Origin: Streptomyces actuosus
GTDB taxonomy: Bacteria; Actinomycetota; Actinomycetes; Streptomycetales; Streptomycetaceae
Length of the DNA: 64,000 nucleotides
Assembly (NCBI RefSeq): GCF_016921115.1
Contig: NZ_JAFFZS010000007.1
Span: 186,001-250,000, forward strand
Direction: 5' to 3'
Shown here: in pieces, positions 54,996-62,066 of the stretch
Position numbering within the stretch: the first letter of the stretch is position 1
Layout of the letters: each line of letters opens with the position of its first letter
Program-made: the position numbers and the translations under genes
Notes under the pieces: generated by a model
Seen by the model: the letters and a program-made list of their open reading frames with translations, nothing else
Told to the model about the DNA's origin: nothing
The model's database searches: none

Positions 54996-55640
54996 GTGAC
55001 TGACTACGACGTACTGCGCGTCTTCTGTGCGCCGAACGGCGGATACGGCAACGAGCTCGGCGTCGTCCGGGACGGCTCCGTCCTGCCCGGGCGGGACGAC
55101 CGGCAGGCCCTCGCCGGCAAACTCGGCTTCAGTGAGACGGTGTTCGTCGACGACCCCGAGCGCGGTGTCGTCGACATCTACACCCCCACCCTGCGCCTGC
55201 CGTTCGCCGGTCACCCCTGCGTCGGCGCGGCCTGGCTGCTCGACGTGCCCGAACTGGTCACGCCGGCCGGGGTGGCCGGTGCCCGGCAGGACGGGGAGTT
55301 CAGCTGGATCGAGGCGCGGGCCGAATGGGCCCCGCCGCGCACCCTGCGGCAGTACGGCAGCGCCGCCGAGGTCGACGACCTGCCCGTCCCGCCGCCGGGG
55401 GAGTGGATCTACGCCTGGGCCTGGGAGGACGAACCGGCCGGGCGGATCCGCGCCCGCGCCTTTCCCGGTCGTGGCGACGGTATCGAGGAGGACGAGGCGA
55501 CCGGCGCGGCGGCCCTGCTGCTCACCGCGCGGCTCGGCCGCGCCCTCAACATCACCCAGGGCGCCGGCTCCCAGATCCTGACCGCACCCCAGCCGCACGG
55601 CTGGGTGGAGATCGGCGGACGGGTGTTCCTGGAGCGCTGA
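54996..55640 (+). CDS. PhzF-family isomerase-like protein
   Basis: 214 aa from GTG. PhzF/DAPF-like: VFCAPNGGYGNELGVVRDGS (NxLGVV motif near the N-terminus), LGFSETVFVDD, TPTLRLPFAGHPCVGAAWLL (the FAGHPxxG motif) and FPGRGDGIEEDEATGAAALL (the E-D-x-A-TGSA motif). Shorter than the usual 260-300 aa, with the second domain condensed. It may catalyse an isomerisation of an unknown metabolite. An out-of-frame open reading extends upstream to 54582 but lacks a start context. Confidence 0.85.
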   Translation: MTDYDVLRVFCAPNGGYGNELGVVRDGSVLPGRDDRQALAGKLGFSETVFVDDPERGVVDIYTPTLRLPFAGHPCVGAAWLLDVPELVTPAGVAGARQDGEFSWIEARAEWAPPRTLRQYGSAAEVDDLPVPPPGEWIYAWAWEDEPAGRIRARAFPGRGDGIEEDEATGAAALLLTARLGRALNITQGAGSQILTAPQPHGWVEIGGRVFLER

Positions 55641-55653
55641 GTCCGGCAGGGGC

Positions 55654-56301
55654 TCACGCGCTCAGCGGGAACTCCTCGCCCAGGTCCCGGAGCACCGCCG
55701 TGTTGAACGCGAACGCCCGACCGCACTCGGCCACCACCCGCTGCCGCTCCAGCTCGTCCGCGCGGATGCCGTCCAGCAGCCGCCGGTATTCGCGCTTGAA
55801 CGCGGCCGGATCGGGGACCTGCTCGAAGACGTAGAAGCGGACCCCATCGCCCTTGCGGGTGAAACCCCAGGTCCGCTCCGCCCGGTCGCGGATGACCTGG
55901 CCGCCGGACAGGTCCCCCAGGTACCGGGTGTAGTGGTGGGCTACATATCCGGCGGGCCACCGCTCGGCGCACTCGCGCACTCTGCGGGCATACGCCTCGG
56001 TGGCCGGCAGCGCGCTCAGGCCGGCCCGCCATCCGGGGCCCCGCAGGTGCGCCAGGTCCCGCTCCAGGGCCGCGAGCCGGAACAGCTCCGGCCGGACGAA
56101 CGGCCCCGCCGCCGGATCCGCCGCCAGCCGGTCGGCGGCCGCCTCCAGGGCCTCGTACACGAACCACAGCTGCTCGGTGTACCGGGCGTACGCGTCGACG
56201 CCGAGCCGACCGCCGAGCAGGTCGCTCATGAAGGTCGAGGTCTCCGCCTCCACGTGCTGCGCGTGGGACGCCGTGCGGATGACTGCGGAGAAGGACTCCA
56301 T
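55654..56301 (-). CDS. Haem oxygenase (biliverdin-forming)
   Basis: 215 aa. HO-1-type helical fold: RTASHAQHVEAETSTFMSDL with the proximal His, and the catalytic helix YTRYLGDLSGGQVIRDRAER (GDLSGGQ signature). It cleaves haem to biliverdin, CO and iron, releasing iron from haem scavenged outside. Its promoter region has a perfect 21-base palindrome (56344-56364) and an iron-box-like sequence (56316-56332). Next to the efe system it supports haem-iron use. Confidence 0.95.
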   Translation of the reverse strand: MESFSAVIRTASHAQHVEAETSTFMSDLLGGRLGVDAYARYTEQLWFVYEALEAAADRLAADPAAGPFVRPELFRLAALERDLAHLRGPGWRAGLSALPATEAYARRVRECAERWPAGYVAHHYTRYLGDLSGGQVIRDRAERTWGFTRKGDGVRFYVFEQVPDPAAFKREYRRLLDGIRADELERQRVVAECGRAFAFNTAVLRDLGEEFPLSA

Positions 56302-56315
56302 GCCGCCCCGTCTCT

Positions 56316-56332
56316 CGGGTGAGGCTCACCCG
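56316..56332. promoter_or_regulatory. Iron-box-like palindrome before the haem oxygenase gene
   Basis: CGGGTGAGGCTCACCCG is an inverted repeat around GAGGCTC, related to the GGCTCACC half of the DmdR iron box. It is 15 bases before the ATG, within a possible RBS/promoter zone. The match is weaker than the efeO box. Confidence 0.45.
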
Positions 56333-56343
56333 GGTCGATCGGC

Positions 56344-56364
56344 TTACCGACAATCTGTCGGTAA
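56344..56364. promoter_or_regulatory. Perfect 21-base palindrome (probable TetR-type operator)
   Basis: TTACCGACA, a 3-base spacer ATC, and TGTCGGTAA: perfect 9-base arms, 43 bases upstream of the haem oxygenase start. The size and symmetry are typical of TetR-family operators. No TetR gene is adjacent, so the repressor would be encoded elsewhere. The map gene ends nearby and only the haem oxygenase gene lies downstream. Confidence 0.7.
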
Positions 56365-56379
56365 AAGGCTACAAGAGAA

Positions 56380-56405
56380 AGCCCGCCCCCGGCGGAGGAC
56401 GGGCT
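56380..56405 (-). terminator. Probable terminator of the map gene
   Basis: AGCCCG pairs with CGGGCT around a GC loop, followed on the minus strand by TTTCTC. Located about 20 bases after the methionine aminopeptidase stop. Short stem, so moderate confidence. Confidence 0.5.
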
Positions 56406-56423
56406 CCCGGGTGCGCACCCGCC

Positions 56424-57281
56424 TCACGGCAGGGTGAGGATCTCCGCGCCCGCGTCCGTCACCACCAGCGTGTGCTCGAACTGGGCCGTGCGCCTGCGGT
56501 CCTTCGTCACCACCGTCCAGCCGTCGTCCCACATGTCGTACTCGTGCGTGCCGAGCGTCAGCATCGGCTCGATCGTGAACGTCATGCCGGGCTGCATGAC
56601 GGTCGTCGCGTGCGGGCTGTCGTAGTGCGGGATGATCAGGCCCGAGTGGAACGACGTGTTGATGCCGTGACCGGTGAAGTCCCGCACGACGCCGTAGCCG
56701 AAACGCCTGGCGTACGACTCGATGACCCGGCCGATGACGTTCACCTGACGGCCCGGCTTGACCGCCCGCACGGCCCGGTCCAGGGCCTCACGCGTGCGCT
56801 CGACCAGCAGGCGGCTCTCCTCGTCGACGTCCCCCACCAGGTAGGTGGCGTTGTTGTCGCCGTGGACCCCGCCGATGTACGCCGTCACGTCCAGGTTGAC
56901 GATGTCGCCGTCGCGCAGCACCGTCGAGTCCGGGATGCCGTGGCAGATCACCTCGTTGACCGAGGTGCACAGCGACTTCGGAAAACCCCGGTAGCCCAGC
57001 GTGGAGGGGTAGGCCCCGTGGTCGCACATGTACGCGTGCGCCACCTTGTCCAGCTCGTCCGTGGTCACACCCGGCGCGATCAGCTTCGCCGCCTCCGCCA
57101 TCGCCCGCGCCGCGATCCGGCCCGCGACGCGCATCGCCTCGATCGTCTCCGGCGTCTGCACCTCCGGACCGGTGTACGGCGCCGGGGCGGGTCTGCCGAC
57201 GTACTCGGGGCGGCGGATGTTTCCGGGCACGGAACGGGTGGGGGAGATCTCCCCCGGCACAAGCAGTGACTGGCCAGACAT
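56424..57281 (-). CDS. map: Methionine aminopeptidase, type I
   Basis: 285 aa from ATG 57281. Removes N-terminal Met from new proteins. Metal ligands all visible: [20 protein letters not shown] (two Asp), [15 protein letters not shown] (His), [10 protein letters not shown] (Glu) and RRTAQFEHT (Glu). An N-terminal extension of about 40 residues precedes the catalytic core, as in actinobacterial MetAPs. Upstream in-frame ATG 57371 is unlikely. Confidence 0.95.
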   Translation of the reverse strand: MSGQSLLVPGEISPTRSVPGNIRRPEYVGRPAPAPYTGPEVQTPETIEAMRVAGRIAARAMAEAAKLIAPGVTTDELDKVAHAYMCDHGAYPSTLGYRGFPKSLCTSVNEVICHGIPDSTVLRDGDIVNLDVTAYIGGVHGDNNATYLVGDVDEESRLLVERTREALDRAVRAVKPGRQVNVIGRVIESYARRFGYGVVRDFTGHGINTSFHSGLIIPHYDSPHATTVMQPGMTFTIEPMLTLGTHEYDMWDDGWTVVTKDRRRTAQFEHTLVVTDAGAEILTLP

Positions 57282-57339
57282 GCCGGCGAGTCTATCCAGC
57301 GGGCATGGGGGAACATGTCCCTGGCGAGAGGAGCTGGTC

Positions 57340-57573
57340 ATGGCCCTGTTCAAGAAGCGCACGGTCGGCAAGCCCGGCGAGTGGTACTACTGCCTGGAGC
57401 ACAAGAAGGTCGAGGAGGGGCCCGAGTGCCCGGCCAAGGACCGGTTCGGCCCGTACGCCTCCCGGCAGGAGGCCGAGCAGGCGATGGAGACGGCCCGCGA
57501 GCGCAACCTCGAGTGGGAGAACGACCCGCGCTGGCACGACGCCCCCGCCGACACGGCCGGCGACGACGACTGA
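57340..57573 (+). CDS. Small conserved hypothetical protein
   Basis: 77 aa from ATG 57340 (GAGGAG upstream). Acidic, with [20 protein letters not shown] near the start and [20 protein letters not shown], an aromatic/Tyr-plus-helix pattern reminiscent of SPOR-like or short ribosome-associated proteins. Divergent from map. Function unknown. Confidence 0.75.
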   Translation: MALFKKRTVGKPGEWYYCLEHKKVEEGPECPAKDRFGPYASRQEAEQAMETARERNLEWENDPRWHDAPADTAGDDD

Positions 57574-58887
57574 TCAGGCGTCCGCCGTCCGGCTCAACGG
57601 CGCGGCTGCGCGCCGCGCGCGCAGCCGCGCCGCGTGCTCGCTGGTGCGCACGTCGTACGTCATCAGCTTCGGCAGACACAGGGCCAGCAGCCCCACCGCA
57701 CCGGCGCACGCCAGCCCACCCGACCACACCGACGCCCGCACGCCCCACCACGCGGCGAAACCGCCCGACCGCACCTGCCCCAGTGTCGGCCCCACCGAGT
57801 AGGACAGCAGCTCGATCCCCGAGAGCCGCCCCCGCAGCTCGTCCGGGACGGTCTGGTTCCACATGGCGCCCCGGAAGATCCCGCTGACCATGTCGCAGCC
57901 GCCGGCCACCGCCAGGAACAGCAGCACCAGCCACACGTCGCCGACGACACCGGCCGCCGCCACGGCCAGCCCCCACAGCGCGGCCGACAGCACCACCGCC
58001 CGCCCGTGCCGGTGCACCCGCGCCGTCCAGCCCCCGGTCACGCTCACCAGCAGCGCGCCCGCCGGCACGGCCGCGTACATCAGGCCCAGCGCCCACGCGG
58101 CGTCCAACTCGTCCGCGAGGAACGGCAGCACGGTCAGCGGCATCGCCAGGAACATCGCGGCCAGGTCGACCACGTACGTCCCCAGCAGCTCCTTGCGACT
58201 CCAGGCGTACCGGGCGCCCTCGGCGACGGCCCGCAGGGAGGGCGCGGCCGCCTCGTGGGAGGCGGGGGAGGAGGCGATGCGCACCAGGAACCCCAACGAC
58301 GCCGCGAACGTCGCGGCGTCCGCCGCGTAGGCCCAGCCGAGGCCGGCGTACGCCACCACCACGCCCGCCGGCGCGGGGCCGGTGACACCGCCGACCGTCC
58401 AGCGCAGCGAGTTCAGCGACACCGCGGCCGGCATGTCCTCGTGGGCCACGATCCGCGGCCACAGCGAGTCCAGGGCGGGCCGCTGGACGGAGGTGAGCGC
58501 GGAGGAGAGCGCGGCCACCGCGTACAGCGGCCAGAGGGCCGGGCGCGGCAGCAGCGCGTTCACCAGCAGCACCGCACTGAGCAGTCCCAGCCCCAGCTCG
58601 GTCCGCACGATCAGGGTCCGCTTGTCGAACGCGTCGGCCAGCACGCCACCGTAGAGCCCGCACACGACCAGTGGCACGAGCTCGACGGCGCCGATCGCCC
58701 CCACCGCCGCGGCCGACCCGGTCAGCTCCTTCATCTGCACCGGCAGCGCGACGAACGTCAGGAACGTCCCGAAGTTCGACACCAGCCCCGCCAGCCACAG
58801 GCGCCGGAAGTCCGCGGAGGCCCGCCAGGGGGAGAGATCGGGCAGCAGGGCGCGCAGGCGCGCCGCGGTGGGGGAGGCGTCGGTCAC
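57574..58887 (-). CDS. MFS transporter (DHA3/enterobactin-exporter-like)
   Basis: 437 aa from GTG 58887. Twelve helices; helix 1-2 FRRLWLAGLVSNFGTFLTFV, motif A-like YGGVLADAFDKRTLIVRTEL, and GAMWNQTVPDELRGRLSGIE. This resembles the EntS-type subfamily, which exports siderophores and other small metabolites. No regulator is adjacent. The stop abuts the small plus-strand gene (57573/57574). Confidence 0.88.
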   Translation of the reverse strand: MTDASPTAARLRALLPDLSPWRASADFRRLWLAGLVSNFGTFLTFVALPVQMKELTGSAAAVGAIGAVELVPLVVCGLYGGVLADAFDKRTLIVRTELGLGLLSAVLLVNALLPRPALWPLYAVAALSSALTSVQRPALDSLWPRIVAHEDMPAAVSLNSLRWTVGGVTGPAPAGVVVAYAGLGWAYAADAATFAASLGFLVRIASSPASHEAAAPSLRAVAEGARYAWSRKELLGTYVVDLAAMFLAMPLTVLPFLADELDAAWALGLMYAAVPAGALLVSVTGGWTARVHRHGRAVVLSAALWGLAVAAAGVVGDVWLVLLFLAVAGGCDMVSGIFRGAMWNQTVPDELRGRLSGIELLSYSVGPTLGQVRSGGFAAWWGVRASVWSGGLACAGAVGLLALCLPKLMTYDVRTSEHAARLRARRAAAPLSRTADA

Positions 58888-58940
58888 CCGAGGACGGTCG
58901 GCGCGGCCGGCGGGCCCGGGCAACCGCTTTTCCACACGGG

Positions 58941-59540
58941 TCACCAGGGGGACGGCGGCGGTGCCGTCAGCGACTCCACCAGCCGCGCCAACCGGTCCCG
59001 CAGACGCCCCCGTCCCCCGGGCACCGGCACCGCGTTCTCCCCGGCCGCCGCGCTCACCAGGTGCTGCACGGTGTCCAGGTCCAGCTCCGCGCCCTCCGGC
59101 ACGGCCAGGGCCTCGTGCGCCACGACCGCCAGTTCCCCCGTGCCGCCGCCGAGCGCCAGCACCGTCACCCCGGCCCGCCGCGCGGCGTGCACCCGCTCCA
59201 GCAGCGGCGCGTGTTCCGCGGGGGCCACGACCAGAAGGGTCTCCCCGCGCCGCGCCGCCTCGATCCGTCCCGGGCCGACCGCGAGGTGCGCCGGGTCGCC
59301 GGGCCGCGCGTCGTACCGCACCAGCGTCGGCGCCAGCTCCGGCACGCCCGACCAGGCGGCCTCGTCGACCAGATGGGCGGCCAGGTGCCACGGCTCGTAC
59401 TCCGGCGTCCCCACCAGCAGCAGCCCGCCCCCGTGCGACACGACCGAGCCCCGCAGCACCCCGGCGAACCTCCGGGTGGCCCCCAGCCACTCGGTCCCGG
59501 CGAGCACGTCGCGCAGCAGCGCGACCCGTACGGCGTCCAT
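58941..59540 (-). CDS. Hypothetical protein, possible alpha/beta sensor fold
   Basis: 199 aa from ATG 59540, upstream of the MFS exporter gene (53-base gap, same strand), so possibly cotranscribed. Sequence is alternating strands and helices: VVSHGGGLLLVGTPEYEPWH, HARRAGVTVLALGGGTGELA and ESLTAPPPSPW at the end. It reads like a Rossmann-type or nucleoside-binding fold but matches no family I know. No signal peptide. Confidence 0.65.
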   Translation of the reverse strand: MDAVRVALLRDVLAGTEWLGATRRFAGVLRGSVVSHGGGLLLVGTPEYEPWHLAAHLVDEAAWSGVPELAPTLVRYDARPGDPAHLAVGPGRIEAARRGETLLVVAPAEHAPLLERVHAARRAGVTVLALGGGTGELAVVAHEALAVPEGAELDLDTVQHLVSAAAGENAVPVPGGRGRLRDRLARLVESLTAPPPSPW

Positions 59541-60076
59541 GCGGCCGCATCCTGCCGCACCCCGTCGGCCACGGCGCCGCGTTCGCCCCGGATTCCCCCG
59601 ACCCGGGGACACGGTCGCGCCCCCCGGGCGCCCCGGCGTGCATCGCCCGCACGCACCGGGCGCGCGGACCGGCACACGGACCCGGTCCGGCCCCTGCTCC
59701 GGAGCGGGCCGGGTGCCTGCCCGGGTCCCGCCGCGGAGCCGGTGCGGGTGGAGGGGGCCGGTGCCGGTGGGCCGTGCGCGCCGGCGGAGTGCGGCGCCGT
59801 CCCGGACGCGGCCGGCCCGCCCGTGCGGCACCCGGGCGCGGCGCCGTCGGCCGGTACGCGCCCCTTCGTCCGCGGTCGGCATGTCCGTATGTCGGCATGG
59901 TGCGCCCGCCGCACGGCCGTTGACGCCACGGGCCGCGGGGACGGCGCCGCCGACGCGTCCCGACTGCCGTGCCCCGGGGGCGACTTCGGCGGCTGCGCGC
60001 CGGTCGTCGGGCGCCCCGTCCGTGACGGACCTCACCCGTGCCCGTGGGTCCGCGTGCGCGGACGTAGAGTCCCTCC
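59541..60076. other. Gap of 536 bases without a supported gene
   Basis: Extremely GC-rich sequence in which all frames are open on both strands; none shows start context or family resemblance. Promoters for the flanking divergent genes are expected at its ends. Confidence 0.5.
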
Positions 60077-60781
60077 ATGACCTCTACCGACAGTGCACAG
60101 AAGGCTCCCGCCAAGGACCCCTGGGACCTGCCCGACGTCTCCGGGCTCGTCGTCGGCGTGCTCGGCGGGACCGGGCCGCAGGGCAAGGGCCTCGCCCACC
60201 GGCTCGCCAAGGCCGGGCAGAAGGTGATCATCGGTTCCCGGGCCGCCGACCGCGCGCACGCCGCCGCCGACGAACTCGGCTTCGGCATCGAGGGGGCCGA
60301 CAACGCCGAGTGCGCCCGGCGCAGCGACATCGTGATCGTCGCGGTGCCCTGGGAGGGCCACGGCGCGACGCTCCGCTCGCTGCGCGAGGAACTGGCCGGC
60401 AAGCTCGTCGTCGACTGTGTCAACCCGCTCGGCTTCGACAAGAAGGGCGCCTTCGCGCTGAAGCCCGAGGAGGGCAGTGCCGCGGAGCAGGCGGCGGCCC
60501 TGCTCCCGGACTCCCGGGTCACCGCGGCGTTCCACCATCTCTCCGCCGTCCTGCTCCAGGACTCCGCGATCGAGGAGATCGACACCGATGTGATGGTCCT
60601 CGGCGAGGAGCGCGCCGACGTCGAGATCGTCCAGGCCCTCGCCGGCCGCATCCCCGGCATGCGCGGCGTCTTCGCCGGCCGGCTGCGCAACGCCCACCAG
60701 GTGGAGTCGCTGGTGGCCAACCTGATCTCGGTCAACCGCCGCTACAAGGCGCACGCGGGGCTCCGCGTCACGGACGTGTGA
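60077..60781 (+). CDS. F420:NADP+ oxidoreductase (NADPH-dependent F420 reductase)
   Basis: 234 aa. Dinucleotide motif VVGVLGGTGPQGKGLAHRLA near residue 25, IIGSRAADRAHAAADELGFG (NADP-phosphate Arg), DIVIVAVPWEGHGATLRSLR, VDCVNPLGFDKKGAF and VTAAFHHLSAVLL. It reduces coenzyme F420 with NADPH, supplying F420H2 to actinobacterial reductases. Single gene closed by a strong terminator. Confidence 0.95.
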   Translation: MTSTDSAQKAPAKDPWDLPDVSGLVVGVLGGTGPQGKGLAHRLAKAGQKVIIGSRAADRAHAAADELGFGIEGADNAECARRSDIVIVAVPWEGHGATLRSLREELAGKLVVDCVNPLGFDKKGAFALKPEEGSAAEQAAALLPDSRVTAAFHHLSAVLLQDSAIEEIDTDVMVLGEERADVEIVQALAGRIPGMRGVFAGRLRNAHQVESLVANLISVNRRYKAHAGLRVTDV

Positions 60782-60787
60782 CGGCAT

Positions 60788-60819
60788 GGGGGACACTGTT
60801 CGGCGAAGCAGTGTCCCCC
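60788..60819 (+). terminator. Terminator after the F420 reductase gene
   Basis: GGGGGACACTG pairs perfectly with CAGTGTCCCCC (11 bp) across a 10-base loop, starting 7 bases after the stop. Confidence 0.9.
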
Positions 60820-60836
60820 GACAGGAGCCCCCCGTC

Positions 60837-61013
60837 ATGCCCCGCCTCGCCCTCTACACCCTGATCGTCTGCGTGCTCGCCGTGGCCGCGGCCGTGGTCT
60901 CCTTCGTCCAGGGCAGCTGGCTGGGGGTCGTCTGGCTGCTGCTGGCCGGGGTGTCGTCGAACATGACCTGGTACTACGTGCGGCAGAGCCGGTCGGCTCA
61001 CCAGAACCGGTAG
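60837..61013 (+). CDS. Small membrane protein
   Basis: 58 aa from ATG 60837, downstream of AGGAGCCCCC. Two hydrophobic segments (YTLIVCVLAVAAAVVSFVQG and WLGVVWLLLAGVSSNMTWYY) and a basic C-terminus (VRQSRSAHQNR). Overlaps the convergent protease gene by 16 bases. Function unknown. Confidence 0.75.
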   Translation: MPRLALYTLIVCVLAVAAAVVSFVQGSWLGVVWLLLAGVSSNMTWYYVRQSRSAHQNR

Positions 61014-61765
61014 AGGCTCCAGCCGCGGGCGGTGACGGCCGGGTCGACGCCCAGTCCGCCCAGGACCGTGTCGACCAGACCGAAGAACACGCTGTTGACC
61101 TCCGGCACCCACAGCAGCGCGAACACGAACAGCAGGCCGAACGGCGCGAACGGCTCCACCTGTCGGCGCACCCCGTGCGACAGCCAGGGCTCGATGACGC
61201 CGTAGCCGTCCAGGCCGGGCACCGGCAGGAAGTTCAGGATCGCCGCCGTCACCTGGAGCAGCCCCAGGAAGGCGAGCGCGTACCGGAAGTCCGGCGGCAC
61301 GCCGTCCAGCGCGTCCAGCCAGAACGGCGCCGTGCACGCCGCGGCGAACAGGACGTTCGTCAGCGGGCCGGCCGCCGAGATCAGGCTGTGCCGCCACCGG
61401 CCCCGGATGCGGCCCCGTTCGATGAAGACGGCGCCGCCCGGAAGGCCGATCCCGCCCATGATCACGAACAGCACCGGCAGCACGACACTGAGCAGCGCGT
61501 GGGTGTACTTCATCGGGTTCAGCGTCAGATACCCCTTCGCCCCGACCGTGATGTCGCCGCTGTGCAGGGCGGTGCGCGCGTGGGCGTACTCGTGCAGGCA
61601 CAGGGAGACGACCCAGGCGGCGGTCACGAACAGGAACACCGCCACCCCGGGCTGCTCGGCGAACCCGGTCCACAGGGCCCAGCCCGCGACCAGGGTCACG
61701 GCCAGGATGCCCAGGAAGACGGGGCTGATGGTGCGCTCGCCGGGGCGGGCGGCGGTGGTGGTCAT
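60998..61765 (-). CDS. Site-2-protease-family membrane metalloprotease (M50)
   Basis: 255 aa from ATG 61765. Zinc-binding HExxH as LCLHEYAHARTALH in a membrane segment, third ligand in ILNFLPVPGLDGYGVIEPWL (NxxPxxxLDG), and membrane segments before and after (for example LGILAVTLVAGWALWTG). Short S2P-like proteins of this kind are common in Streptomyces; the substrate, perhaps an anti-sigma or membrane regulator, is unknown. Confidence 0.9.
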   Translation of the reverse strand: MTTTAARPGERTISPVFLGILAVTLVAGWALWTGFAEQPGVAVFLFVTAAWVVSLCLHEYAHARTALHSGDITVGAKGYLTLNPMKYTHALLSVVLPVLFVIMGGIGLPGGAVFIERGRIRGRWRHSLISAAGPLTNVLFAAACTAPFWLDALDGVPPDFRYALAFLGLLQVTAAILNFLPVPGLDGYGVIEPWLSHGVRRQVEPFAPFGLLFVFALLWVPEVNSVFFGLVDTVLGGLGVDPAVTARGWSLYRFW

Positions 61766-62066
61766 GGGGCTCCCTGACTGGTCGTCCACGCGTGGGCCTG
61801 CCCGACCGTACCGGGCTCGGACGGAAAACGTCTCGCGCGGGGGCACCGGTTCCCTGGAAGGTGGAAGCCGTGGGACCGCGGCACGTGCACGTCCCGGGCC
61901 GCCGTCGGACCGGGCGCGAGGACCGGAAGCAGCCGGACGGCATCGCAGCCCACCGCCCCCGCCGCCGCCCCCGACCCCCTCCCCGCCCGGCACCGGGCGC
62001 CCCGCCGCGACGGTCCGGCGCCACGCCGCCCGGACCCCGTGACCGGCCCTGACCCCACCGGAGACA
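61766..62066. other. Divergent intergenic region
   Basis: Between the M50 protease and the SARP-type regulator. No gene supported. GGAAAACGTCT at about 61820 is promoter-like but unassigned. Confidence 0.4.

Noticed and set aside
57574..60735. Very long open minus-strand frame of about 1050 codons
   Set aside because: Only the part up to GTG 58887 (the MFS exporter) resembles a protein; the rest is GC-rich read-through opposite and across other genes.
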